Positions 8,468 through 17,305 of a stretch of 64,000 nucleotides of DNA are shown here, piece by piece. Origin of the DNA: Pseudoselenomonas ruminantium (GTDB lineage: Bacteria > Bacillota > Negativicutes > Selenomonadales > Selenomonadaceae); assembly GCF_900113715.1 (NCBI RefSeq), contig NZ_FOQK01000004.1:102439-166438 (forward strand), in the 5' to 3' direction. Within the stretch, counting starts at the first letter, position 1, and every line of letters begins with the position of its first letter. Both the position numbers and the translations under genes were made by a program. The notes below the pieces were generated by a model that saw only the letters and a list, made by a program, of their open reading frames with translations, was not told where the DNA came from and did not search any database.

Positions 8468-10249
8468 TTAGCGGTGTTCCTGGATGCATTGCAGGAAGGC
8501 TGCACCGTATTTTTCGAGTTTTAGTTCGCCGACGCCTTTGACATCAAGCATTTCGTCGAGGGTCGCTGGCTGGACGACACACATATCCCGCAGGGTGGCG
8601 TCGGAGAAGACGACATAGGGCGGAATATGATCGCGGGCGGCGATTTCTTTGCGTAGGCCGCGCAGGTAGCCGAAAAGCTCTGGGGCAGCGGGTTCTTTTT
8701 CCTGTTCGGGCTTGGGCATAGCCTGATAGACTTTTTCCTGCCCTTTGAGTACGGCGTAGGCACGGGGCTCAAGCGTCAGTACCGGATACTGGCTTTCGGT
8801 CATTGCTAAATAGTCGGTGGCGACAAAGCGCTGGATCAGCAGCTTGATGTCGGCAAGACTGCGTTCCTTCATCAGGCCGTAGGTTGATAGCTCGTTGAAA
8901 TGGAGTTCGCGGACACGTTTATCGTTTGAGCCTTTGAGCACCTGGGCGACAAGCGTCAGGCCAAAGCGCTCGCGCATGCGATAGACACAGGAAAAGACTT
9001 TCTGCGCATCAAGCGTGATGTCGACGCGTTCAAGTCCTGCCTTGCAGTTGCCACAGTTCGCGCAGGTTTCGGGGGCTGAGCTGTCCCCGAAGTAATGGAT
9101 GATGAAGTGGCGCAGGCATTCTGGTGTATGGCAGTAGTCGACCATCTTCTGCAGGCGCCCGAGGTTATGGGCTTTGCGCTGCTCGTCATCGATGGAGACA
9201 TCGATGAGGTATTTCTGCGTCATGGTATCCTGCGGCGAGTAGAGCAGGATGCAGGTGCCTGGTTCGCCATCGCGGCCGGCGCGTCCTGCTTCCTGATAGT
9301 AGGCTTCGATGTTCTTGGGCATGTTGTAATGGATGACGTAGCGTACGTTGCTCTTGTCAATGCCCATACCAAAAGCATTAGTGGCGACGATGACCTGGAT
9401 GTTATCGTAGAGAAAGTCATCCTGGGCCTTGGTGCGCTGCTTTTCCGTCATACCGGCATGATAGCGGCCAACGGCGAGCTTCTTCTTGGACAGCAGTTCG
9501 TAGACCTTGTCGGTTTCCTTGCGCGTAGCGGTATAAATGATGCCGGTTTCGTCGGGATGGTTGCGGACGTAGTTTACGATGAATTTTTTCTTGTCTTCGC
9601 CGCGGCGTACTTCGAAATAAAGATTCGGACGGTCAAAACCCGTGACATGCACCTGGGGCGCGTGCAGCCCGAGCAAGCTGATGATATCCTCCTTGACCTC
9701 GGGGGTAGCCGTGGCTGTGAAAGCTGCGACAAGCGGGCGGCGTGGCAGGCTGGCGATGAAGGGCGCAATCTGACGATAGCTGGGACGGAAGTCATGGCCC
9801 CATTGTGAGAGACAGTGCGCCTCATCGACGGCGACCATCGAGATAGGCTGATGTTCGATGATGTATTGGAAATAACTTGTCTCAAGCCGCTCGGGAGCGA
9901 CGTAGACGAGCTTGAATTGGCCGGCTGCAATGGCGTTTAAGCGGAGATCGGATTCGGTAAGCGAGAGCGTGCTATTGATATACGTGGCCGCAATGCCCTG
10001 CTCGGCGAGGGCGTCAACCTGGTCTTTCATCAAGGAAATCAGTGGTGAGATGACGAGCGTGATGCCGGGAAATATCATAGCGGGTATCTGGAAGCAGATG
10101 CTTTTGCCGGCGCCGGTCGGCATGATGGCAACCGTGTCCTGGCCCGAGAGCAGGCTTTTTATAACCGGCGTTTGGGCTGGGCGGAAACTGCGGTAGCCAT
10201 AGAAGCGTCGCAGCAGCGCCAAGGCTTGTTCAAAGTATGGATTGTCCAT
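8468..10249 (-). CDS. recQ: ATP-dependent DNA helicase RecQ
   Basis: A 593-residue superfamily 2 helicase acting in recombination and fork repair. Walker A is PTGAGKS (to residue 50), the DEAH box is at about 142-145, and the helicase aromatic-rich loop CLSQWGHDFRPSY follows it. The RQC zinc-binding cysteines occur in CLRHFIIHYFG...CANCGNC, and an HRDC domain with the KGVGELKLEKYG motif ends the protein. The ATG at 10249 is preceded by AAGGAG. It is monocistronic, transcribed against its neighbours, and shares a bidirectional terminator with the C11 gene. Confidence 0.95.
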   Translation of the reverse strand: MDNPYFEQALALLRRFYGYRSFRPAQTPVIKSLLSGQDTVAIMPTGAGKSICFQIPAMIFPGITLVISPLISLMKDQVDALAEQGIAATYINSTLSLTESDLRLNAIAAGQFKLVYVAPERLETSYFQYIIEHQPISMVAVDEAHCLSQWGHDFRPSYRQIAPFIASLPRRPLVAAFTATATPEVKEDIISLLGLHAPQVHVTGFDRPNLYFEVRRGEDKKKFIVNYVRNHPDETGIIYTATRKETDKVYELLSKKKLAVGRYHAGMTEKQRTKAQDDFLYDNIQVIVATNAFGMGIDKSNVRYVIHYNMPKNIEAYYQEAGRAGRDGEPGTCILLYSPQDTMTQKYLIDVSIDDEQRKAHNLGRLQKMVDYCHTPECLRHFIIHYFGDSSAPETCANCGNCKAGLERVDITLDAQKVFSCVYRMRERFGLTLVAQVLKGSNDKRVRELHFNELSTYGLMKERSLADIKLLIQRFVATDYLAMTESQYPVLTLEPRAYAVLKGQEKVYQAMPKPEQEKEPAAPELFGYLRGLRKEIAARDHIPPYVVFSDATLRDMCVVQPATLDEMLDVKGVGELKLEKYGAAFLQCIQEHR

Positions 10250-10418
10250 GGATGGCTCCTTATTTTTAATGAATTTCTCAGAGAAAATTTATGTTCTTAC
10301 AACAACCCTATTTTATCATAATCTAACCAATAAACCCATGTAGTTGTGGGGAATTATGTTAAAATAGAAAACAGGATTCGAATTTCAGGATGAAGTAGTT
10401 TTTCGGGGAGGAAAAATT

Positions 10419-11867
10419 GTGAAGATAAGTCGTCAGATAAAAAAACGGCAGCAGAAAATAGCATTGGCGTTGGCCAGTGTCATGCTGGGCCTGATGCCAG
10501 CAGCCTTGGCGGCTGATTTGTCGCTGCAGGAGGCCGTGAACATGGCCCTCACGCAGAACACGAGCCTGAAGGTCACGCAAAAAGGTGAGGATACGGCTGA
10601 TGCGGCGCTCAAGAAAGCCCGAGGCAGCAATGGCGTGTCGGTAACGGCTTCGGATACCCTTAGCACGAGCAAGAGCAGTGACAGTGACCGCCAGGCGAGA
10701 AATGGAGCCGGTGTGTCAGCTTCGCTGCCGCTCTATACAGGTGGCCAGAATCAGGCCAATATCAAAAAGGCAGAGCTTGCTGCTGATTCGGCCCGGCTGC
10801 TAACAGATCGCAGCCGCGAAAATCTGAAACTTAGTGTCATCAAGGCGTATTATGACGCCTTGGAGGCCAAGAAGACGGTGGCTGTGCGGCAGGAAACCGT
10901 GGATAAATACCAGGAGCACTACACGAATGTCAGCCAGCTTTACTCGGCGGGAGCCAAGGCGCGCATCGATGTGATCCGCTCGTCGGTCGAGCTTAGCAAT
11001 GCGCGGCAGAATCTCATCAAAGCGCAGAACAGCTATGAGGTAGATCTGGCGACATTGCGTAACTATCTCAATATAAACCGTACGGAGCCGCTGAATCTCA
11101 CGACGGATTTCAGCTACGATGCTTTCGGGATCGCGCTCGATGACTGCATTGCCTATGCCTATACCAATCGTAAGGACCTGCGTGTCGATCAGTATAAGGT
11201 CGAGCAGCAGGAGCAGGCCGTAAAGGCTGCAAAGGCTGGGTATCTGCCATCGGTATCACTATCGCTGGGCCTAGATAATACGAATGTGTTCCAACCGTCG
11301 AGCTCGTCGAGCCAGGGGGCATCGGCCAGCGTCGGCCTCAAGTGGAGCATCTTCGATGGCGGCGTCACCGATGCAGCCGTTAAAACGGCGCAGACGGAAT
11401 ACGACGTGGCGAAGCTCAATCTGCTCAAGGACAAGGAGGATGTTGACCTGGCTGTGCGGCAGGCCTATTACAATATGCGGGAGGCTGAGAAACGGCTCAA
11501 TTCGACGCAGGATGCGGTGCATCAGGCTGAGGAAGATGCGTACATTGCCCGCGAGAAATATCGTGCCGGCGAGGGCCTGATGCTCGATATCATCGATGCG
11601 CAGGAGGCGCTTTCGACGGCGCAGCTCAACTATATCAGTGCGCAGTATGATTATGCCCGCGACAAGGCATCGGTGGAAAATGCCATGGGCATCAGCTTGA
11701 GTCCTGCGGAAAAAGAGGCTGCGGCAAAACTCTCAACCGACGTTGCCGCGACGCTGGCAAGCTCTCCCATCGAGCAGGCCGGAGTGGCAGCAGGGGCAGA
11801 TACGCAGCCGGCAGCAACACCGGCGGCTGTAGCGGATGAATTGGCAGGAAATGAGGAGACGAAATGA
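10419..11867 (+). CDS. TolC-family outer membrane efflux protein
   Basis: A 482-residue protein with a signal peptide (cleavage after ...MPAALA, about residue 31) and the two repeated long helical coiled regions of the outer membrane efflux family (LSLQEAVNMALTQN near the start and the second LDIIDAQEALSTAQLNY repeat). It would form the trimeric outer-membrane channel of a tripartite exporter. The start codon is GTG, 7 bp after GGGGAGG. The C-terminal 45 residues are Ala/Thr/Pro-rich and low complexity. Its stop overlaps the start of the adaptor gene (ATGA), and the ATPase and permease genes follow, so all four parts of the pump are in one operon. Confidence 0.93.
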   Translation: MKISRQIKKRQQKIALALASVMLGLMPAALAADLSLQEAVNMALTQNTSLKVTQKGEDTADAALKKARGSNGVSVTASDTLSTSKSSDSDRQARNGAGVSASLPLYTGGQNQANIKKAELAADSARLLTDRSRENLKLSVIKAYYDALEAKKTVAVRQETVDKYQEHYTNVSQLYSAGAKARIDVIRSSVELSNARQNLIKAQNSYEVDLATLRNYLNINRTEPLNLTTDFSYDAFGIALDDCIAYAYTNRKDLRVDQYKVEQQEQAVKAAKAGYLPSVSLSLGLDNTNVFQPSSSSSQGASASVGLKWSIFDGGVTDAAVKTAQTEYDVAKLNLLKDKEDVDLAVRQAYYNMREAEKRLNSTQDAVHQAEEDAYIAREKYRAGEGLMLDIIDAQEALSTAQLNYISAQYDYARDKASVENAMGISLSPAEKEAAAKLSTDVAATLASSPIEQAGVAAGADTQPAATPAAVADELAGNEETK

Positions 11868-12994
11868 ACATCAACTGGAAAGTAAAGGCCGGTATCGCGG
11901 CAGTGCTCGTAGCGGCCTGTGCGTTTGGCGGCTGGAAATATTATCAGGGCCAGCAGCAGGCCAAGCAGGCAGCGGCCGTGGAGACGACGGAAGTCATACG
12001 CATGGATATGAAATCGACGGTCTCAGCGACGGGAACCATCCGTCCTGTGCACTCGGTCGAGGTCAGCTCGAAGGTCACGGCGCGGATCAAGAACGTGCTC
12101 GTCAAGGAGAACGATACAGTCACGGCCGGGCAGACCATTGCGACACTTGATGGCAAAGATTATGAAGCCAAGCGTGACCAGGCACAGATAAAAGTCACGA
12201 ATACCAAGGCCAAATATGAGCGCACCAGTTATCTCTATAGCATTGGCGCCAAGACCCAGGCTGATCTGGAGGATGCGCAGATGAATTATGAGACAGCGGT
12301 ATCAGCACTGTCGGAAGCGCAGTCGGATATGAATGAGATGACAATCACGGCACCGATGTCGGGCGTGGTTGTCGGCGAGCCGAAGACGCCGGGCACGATG
12401 GCCGTGCAGGGGACTAGCAGCCCGACGGTCATCATGCGCATCGCCGATCTTTCGAGCAAGCAGATCCAGGCCAAAGTCGATGAGACGGATATCGGCAGTG
12501 TCAAGATTGGCCAGACGGCGACCTTCACAGTGGACAGCTTCACGGGCCGGACCTTTACGGCGCGCGTCACGAATATCTCGCAGACGGATACGGGCAATAG
12601 CTGGGACACGTCTTCTTCCTCAAGTAGTTCGTCGAGCACTTCGTCCTCCAGCGTCATTTACTACTATGTGACATTGGATGTCGATGATCCCGGCAATGAA
12701 CTACTGCCAGCGATGACGGCGCGCGTGGAAATCAATACGGCTGAGAAGGCAGGGGCGCTGGCGGTCCCCATCTCGACACTCAAGACCGATGCGAATGGCT
12801 CCTATGTCATTGTCAAGAATCCCGATGGCACGCAGGAGAACCGCTATGTCGAAACGGGCATTTACAGTGATGAGTATGTGGAAATCCTTGCAGGGCTGTC
12901 CGAGGGGGAGCAGGTCGTGAGCACCTATATCGCTAAAGCATCAACAACGACAACGAGCAGTAAGAAAAGCAGAGGCGGCCCGCCGCCAATGTAA
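11864..12994 (+). CDS. MacA/HlyD-type periplasmic adaptor subunit
   Basis: A 376-residue membrane-fusion protein with an N-terminal anchor helix (residues 7-25), a split biotinyl-lipoyl domain (VSSKVTARIKNVLVKENDTV and TITAPMSGVVV), a short helical hairpin, and beta-barrel and membrane-proximal domains. It links the MacB-like ABC transporter to the TolC channel. An almost pure serine tract of about 14 residues (encoded around 12610-12651) interrupts the beta-barrel region after NISQTDTGNSWDT; this is unusual. The C-terminus is Ser/Thr/Lys/Pro-rich. It overlaps tolC by 4 bp and the next ORF by the TAATG junction. Confidence 0.93.
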   Translation: MNINWKVKAGIAAVLVAACAFGGWKYYQGQQQAKQAAAVETTEVIRMDMKSTVSATGTIRPVHSVEVSSKVTARIKNVLVKENDTVTAGQTIATLDGKDYEAKRDQAQIKVTNTKAKYERTSYLYSIGAKTQADLEDAQMNYETAVSALSEAQSDMNEMTITAPMSGVVVGEPKTPGTMAVQGTSSPTVIMRIADLSSKQIQAKVDETDIGSVKIGQTATFTVDSFTGRTFTARVTNISQTDTGNSWDTSSSSSSSSSTSSSSVIYYYVTLDVDDPGNELLPAMTARVEINTAEKAGALAVPISTLKTDANGSYVIVKNPDGTQENRYVETGIYSDEYVEILAGLSEGEQVVSTYIAKASTTTTSSKKSRGGPPPM

Positions 12995-13017
12995 TGAGAG
13001 GGAAAGCAGGGAATCCG

Positions 13018-13740
13018 ATGGAAAAAAAGGAAAATCGTTATCCGACCATACAGCTTTCCGGTATCCGGAAAATCTATCATATCGGCGGCGAGGAACTCGC
13101 CGCGCTTGATGGTATCACGACCAATATCTATCAAGGGGAGTTTGCTGCATTGATGGGGCCGTCAGGCTCGGGCAAGTCGACACTCATGAATATCCTGGGA
13201 TGCCTTGACCGGCCGTCGGAAGGGTCCTATAAGCTCGATGGCGAGGAGGTAGCTGGCCTTAGCGATGATAAGCTGGCTATCACACGGAATCGGAAAATCG
13301 GCTTTGTGTTCCAGAACTTCAATCTGCTATCGCGCATCTCGGCGCTGGAGAATGTGGCTCTGCCGCTTGTCTATGCGGGCGTAGGACGCAGGGAACGGCT
13401 GGAGCGCGCGATGCATTATCTGGAAGCCGTCGGTCTTGGCGACCGTGCGGACCATCAGCCCAATGAGCTTTCGGGCGGCCAGCGGCAGCGCGTGGCAATT
13501 GCTCGCGCGCTCGTCAACGATCCGCATATCATCATGGCCGATGAGCCGACAGGCAACCTCGATACGAAATCGACGAAGGAAATCATGGAAATCTTCGAGA
13601 CCATGCATGAGAAGGGACGCACGATAATCCTCGTCACCCATGAGCCGGAGATCGCTGCTTGCGCAAGCCGCCAGCTGCTGGTGCGTGACGGCAAGATCAC
13701 GCGCGACGAAGGGAAGGGAGTGGTCATGGATGTTGTTTAG
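13018..13740 (+). CDS. MacB-type ABC transporter ATP-binding protein
   Basis: A 240-residue ABC ATPase of the LolD/MacB group with Walker [10 protein letters not shown], the Q-loop VFQNFNLL, signature LSGGQRQR and Walker B IIMADEPTG, then the switch histidine in VTHEPE. The ATG at 13018 follows AGCAGG by 7 bp; an ATG at 12994 overlapping the adaptor stop would add eight residues and cannot be excluded. In E. coli MacB the ATPase and permease are fused; here they are separate overlapping genes, the usual Firmicute arrangement. Confidence 0.92.
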   Translation: MEKKENRYPTIQLSGIRKIYHIGGEELAALDGITTNIYQGEFAALMGPSGSGKSTLMNILGCLDRPSEGSYKLDGEEVAGLSDDKLAITRNRKIGFVFQNFNLLSRISALENVALPLVYAGVGRRERLERAMHYLEAVGLGDRADHQPNELSGGQRQRVAIARALVNDPHIIMADEPTGNLDTKSTKEIMEIFETMHEKGRTIILVTHEPEIAACASRQLLVRDGKITRDEGKGVVMDVV

Positions 13741-14947
13741 TGAAAGCTTCCAGATGGCGCTTACCTCCCTTTACGCGAACAAAATGCGCAGCCTGCTGAC
13801 GATGCTTGGGATCATCATTGGTGTCGCGGCTGTTATCGCACTCGTATCGGTCGGCATGGGCGTGCGCAGCAATGTCACCAATTCCATTGCAAGTCTCGGC
13901 TCCAATATGCTGATCGTCTCGCCGGGGTCATCGAACCGCGGCGGTGTACGCGGCGCGGCTGGCTCGATGCAGACGCTGAAATACGATGATGCGGAGGCTA
14001 TCAAGAACAAGATCAAGAATATCGAATACGTCTCTCCGTCGGTGTCGGGGTCATATCTGATTGTCTATGGCAATAACAACTGGAAAACCTCGGTGCAGGG
14101 TGTGACGCCGGAGTTCATGTCCATCCGTTCGCTGGCGGTTAGCAATGGTTCGTTCATTTCGGCAAATGATATGAATAAGCGTTCGCGCGTAGCGGTTATC
14201 GGCACAACGGTGGCAGCCAATCTGTTTGCCAAGGATAATCCGGTCGGCAAGAATATCCGTATCAACAACCAGCCGTACAAAGTCATCGGCCTGCTCGAAT
14301 CCAAGGGGCAGTCATCGATGGGACAGGATCAGGATGATATGGTCTATGTGCCGATAACGACAGCGCAGGAGCGCATGCTTGGCATTACCTATGTCCAGTC
14401 CATCAACATCCAGGTCGCTGATCAAAATAAGATGGACCAGGTGCAGGCCGAAGTCGAGAATTTGCTGCGGATGCGCCATCATATTATCGGCGGCAAGGAG
14501 GATGACTTCAACGTCCGCAATCTCACGAGCCTGATGGAGACGATGAGCCAGTCAACAGCGATGCTGACGATGCTTTTGGGTGCGATTGCCGGCATCTCGC
14601 TGCTGGTCGGCGGCATCGGCATCATGAACATCATGATGGTGTCGGTCACAGAGCGCACGCGGGAGATCGGCATCCGCAAGGCCTTGGGCGCGACGTTCAT
14701 GAACATCATGACGCAGTTCTTGATCGAGTCGATGGTCATTGGTATCATCGGCGGCATCATCGGCATCATCGTCGGCTGCGCCGTGTCGCAGCTCATTGCC
14801 AAGATCGGCGCATTCACGACGGTCATCACGATGCTGCCGATTGTCGTTTCGTTCGTCTTTTCCGTGGGCATCGGACTGTTCTTCGGCATCTATCCGGCCC
14901 GCAAAGCTGCGAAACTCGACCCGATTGAAGCACTGCGGTACGAGTAA
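13730..14947 (+). CDS. MacB-type ABC transporter permease
   Basis: A 405-residue permease with the MacB topology: one N-terminal helix (MRSLLTMLGIIIGVAAVIALVSVG), a large periplasmic MacB_PCD domain (about residues 45-265), and three C-terminal helices with the FtsX-like motif GIGIMNIMMVSVTERTREIG. The ATG at 13730 overlaps the ATPase gene by 11 bp and follows AAGGGAG; a start at 13640 would run far into the ATPase gene without support. MacB-type pumps are mechanotransmitters that expel peptides, macrolides or lipopeptides through TolC; the substrate here is not evident. The unit ends at a strong terminator. Confidence 0.92.
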   Translation: MLFSESFQMALTSLYANKMRSLLTMLGIIIGVAAVIALVSVGMGVRSNVTNSIASLGSNMLIVSPGSSNRGGVRGAAGSMQTLKYDDAEAIKNKIKNIEYVSPSVSGSYLIVYGNNNWKTSVQGVTPEFMSIRSLAVSNGSFISANDMNKRSRVAVIGTTVAANLFAKDNPVGKNIRINNQPYKVIGLLESKGQSSMGQDQDDMVYVPITTAQERMLGITYVQSINIQVADQNKMDQVQAEVENLLRMRHHIIGGKEDDFNVRNLTSLMETMSQSTAMLTMLLGAIAGISLLVGGIGIMNIMMVSVTERTREIGIRKALGATFMNIMTQFLIESMVIGIIGGIIGIIVGCAVSQLIAKIGAFTTVITMLPIVVSFVFSVGIGLFFGIYPARKAAKLDPIEALRYE

Positions 14948-15048
14948 GATGCAGTGTGTCAGGCTTTCAAGGCCTTGATGTGTTTGTTACGGGAGCAACG
15001 GTTTAGGCTGGATTGTTGATACGCCTCGTAGGAGGCGAACAGGGGAAT

Positions 15049-15106
15049 AAAACGCCCCCATGGGTTGAAGCTTTGCTTCTGACCCGTGGGGGCGTTTGGT
15101 TTTCTG
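15049..15106. terminator. Bidirectional terminator, exporter operon / HD-GYP gene
   Basis: AAACGCCCCCA pairs with TGGGGGCGTTT, with an extended inner GGGT/ACCC pairing, and is flanked by A and T runs. The 170-bp gap 14948-15115 holds nothing else I recognise. Confidence 0.8.
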
Positions 15107-15115
15107 TGGCCTGGT

Positions 15116-16180
15116 TTATTTTGGATTGTATTCGGTGATCGTGAGCTCCGGATGTTCGTTGAGGTTCAGGATCTCATCGGGGGAGATGCTCACTACCGGG
15201 TGAGCGGCGAAGTCGTTCGGGTAAGCCGCAATGGTTCCTTTTTCGCCGTTGTTGAGCGTGACGCGCGAACCGAGGAAGGCATCTTTGATATGCGTGAGCA
15301 CAGGGACGCAGACCGTCGGGTCGAGCGAAGTGAACATGTTCTCGGTCAGGTAGGCAATGGCCGTAAATGGCGTCTGCTTGACATAGCCTTCGCGCTCGGT
15401 GGTGATATTGTCATAAATATCAGCAATTGCGATGATGCGCGCGTATTCGTGGATATCGGCACCCATGCAATTGAACGGGAATCCCGTGCCGTCCATGCGC
15501 TCGTGATGCTGCATGGCAGCGAGTTTTACCCCTTCGGAAAGCGACGGCTCCGTGTTCAGGATATGATGACCATCGACGGTATGCTGGATATAGGCTTCAT
15601 AATCTTCGCCTTTCAAGGTGTTGATGTTCTTGTCGAGCAAGCGCTGCGGGAACTTTGTCTTGCCGATGTCGTGCAGGAAGCCGGCAAGCATGATATCTTT
15701 GCGTTTTTCGCGGTCGAAATGCATCCATTTGGCGATGACGCCGGCGAGAATGGAAACGCGCAGCGAGTGGTTGTATATATCGCTGGCTAGATGGTTGAGC
15801 TCATACAGATAGTCGATGGCACCACTGTTGGCAGCCATCGGTGCAATGCGCGTCTGCACCATGTCTTCGGTTTTCTGCACCGGAATCGTACCGGTGTTGT
15901 TTACGTTGCTGAAGATGGAGCGCGCTTCCTGGACTACGCTGTCATAGTCTTTGATGAAGGCGTTGCCACGGTTGAAGATCGTGGATACGGCCTGATAGTT
16001 TTGACTGAGTTAGTATTCGTCCTTGATGTAGACGACAGGGATGTTCAGGAAAGTCAGGCGCGTGATATGTGCCTTGGTCAGCAATGTATTTTCAGACAAG
16101 ACCACAACCATGTCGGGATTGACGATGGTGCGGGCTAAGATCATGCCAGTTTTTAAATCCTCTACGGAAACGGCTCGCAA
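15116..16180 (-). pseudogene. HD-GYP cyclic-di-GMP phosphodiesterase gene with in-frame stop
   Basis: Read on the minus strand, one frame runs from a TTG at 16180 (8 bp after AAGGAGG) to a stop at 15116, about 354 codons, but a TAA at 16010-16012 interrupts it after ...VVYIKDEY. The N-terminal 56 residues (SVEDLKTGMILARTIVNPD) resemble the DUF3391-type region that precedes HD-GYP domains. The C-terminal part carries FLHDIGKTKFP and HHERMDGTGFP, the HD and HD-GYP signatures with GFP in place of GYP. The frame is unbroken around the stop, and CAA to TAA would explain it. Either this is a recent nonsense pseudogene, a sequencing error, or two polypeptides, with an internal ATG at 15880 starting the catalytic piece. 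Confidence 0.75.
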
Positions 16181-16299
16181 AGTAATCTCCTCCTTGTAGT
16201 TCGGAAATACGAATCTAATATATATAATTCGCACTGTTGGGGAAAATACCTGCAAAAAAAGGAAATAAAGCGAAATAAAGTACCAGAAGGAAAAAATGC

Positions 16300-16329
16300 T
16301 TGACAGCCTTTACAGGTTTACAGTATAAT
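16300..16329 (+). promoter_or_regulatory. Promoter of the amino acid binding-protein gene
   Basis: TTGACA (16300-16305), an 18-bp spacer and TATAAT (16324-16329) make a near-consensus sigma-70 promoter 54 bp before the start codon. The spacer contains two TTTACAG copies (16309-16315 and 16317-16323), a possible operator. Confidence 0.85.
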
Positions 16330-16382
16330 AGCATCATATTAATCCTTTAATGAGATAAAGAAGTGAAAAGGGGCGTTTGCAT

Positions 16383-17192
16383 ATGAAATGGAAGAAACTC
16401 TTAGCAATCGGGATGACCGCTGTGATGACGGCGGCATTTGTCAGCGGCTGCGGCAGCAATAATGCCAAAGATGCCGGCGGCTCGTCCTCCGCGGGCAAGA
16501 AAATCGTTGTCGGCCTTGATGACAACTTCCCGCCGATGGGCTTCAAGGATGAGAACAATGAGATCGTCGGTTTTGATATCGACTTGGCCAAGGAGGCGAC
16601 GAAACGCCTGGGCCGCGAGGTCGAGTTCAAGGCGATCGACTGGTCGAGCAAGGAGGCTGAGCTCAAGAGCGGTCGTGTCGATGTCCTCTGGAACGGTCTC
16701 GACATCACGGAGAAGCGCAAGGAGAACATGCTGTTCTCGGATCCGTATATGGATAACCGCCAGATCATCTTCGTCAAGAAGGGCACGACGGGCATCACGG
16801 ATGAGAAGAGCCTGGCTGGCAAGGTTGTAGGCACGCAGAGTGCGGGCACGGCGGAAGAGTATATGGATAAATCGGATTTCTTCAAGAAGAATGTCAAAGA
16901 GGTCAAGAAGTATTCCGACTATGTCTCGGCCTTCATGGATCTGGAAAATGGCCGCATCGATGCTGTGGTCGGAGACGAGATCACGGGCCGCTATTATATG
17001 AGCAAGCATGCTGATAGCCTTGAGGCTATCGATTCGCCGGTCGGTGAGATCAGCACCTTCGGCATCGGTTTTGCCAAGGATAACCAGCAGCTGCGTGACG
17101 AAGTACAGAAGGTTCTCGACGAGATGAAGGCCGATGGTACGATGGCCAAGATCTCCGAGAAATGGTTCGGCAAGGACATCACGAAAAAATAA
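16383..17192 (+). CDS. Amino acid ABC transporter substrate-binding lipoprotein
   Basis: A 269-residue family 3 solute-binding protein (polar amino acids, cystine or glutamine type). It begins with a lipoprotein signal (MKWKKLLAIGMTAVMTAAF then VSGC) and contains the family landmarks VGLDDNFPPMGFKDE, FDIDLAKEATKRLG and the DVLWNGLDITEKRKE segment. The ATG at 16383 is preferred over the TTG six bases upstream. It has its own strong promoter and is followed by a weak hairpin, so it can be made in excess over the membrane parts encoded next. The exact amino acid cannot be read from sequence. Confidence 0.9.
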   Translation: MKWKKLLAIGMTAVMTAAFVSGCGSNNAKDAGGSSSAGKKIVVGLDDNFPPMGFKDENNEIVGFDIDLAKEATKRLGREVEFKAIDWSSKEAELKSGRVDVLWNGLDITEKRKENMLFSDPYMDNRQIIFVKKGTTGITDEKSLAGKVVGTQSAGTAEEYMDKSDFFKKNVKEVKKYSDYVSAFMDLENGRIDAVVGDEITGRYYMSKHADSLEAIDSPVGEISTFGIGFAKDNQQLRDEVQKVLDEMKADGTMAKISEKWFGKDITKK

Positions 17193-17207
17193 ACAGGAAC
17201 AGTTTTG

Positions 17208-17238
17208 AGGCAGGCCCTTCGGCCTGTCTCTTTGCTTT
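17208..17238 (+). terminator. Weak terminator or attenuator after binding-protein gene
   Basis: GGCAGGC and GCCTGTC pair around a short CCTTCG loop, followed by TCTTTGCTTT. The U-tract is interrupted, so partial termination is more likely than complete. Confidence 0.45.
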
Positions 17239-17264
17239 ACAGGGTGACAGCTTTCGTGTATAAT
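17236..17264 (+). promoter_or_regulatory. Internal promoter for permease and ATPase genes
   Basis: TTTACA (17236-17241), a 17-bp spacer and TATAAT (17259-17264) lie 41 bp before the permease start. The bases 17236-17250 repeat the element found in the upstream promoter with two differences. Confidence 0.7.
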
Positions 17265-17305
17265 ATAGCGTATTAACACTTTGCTACACTAAAGGAGACG
17301 CTTGC

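Noticed and set aside
13640..13729. Longer N-terminus of the MacB-type permease inside the ATPase gene
   Set aside because: The 30 added residues are a shadow of ATPase codons; the ATG at 13730 has a ribosome binding site and gives the usual N-terminus.
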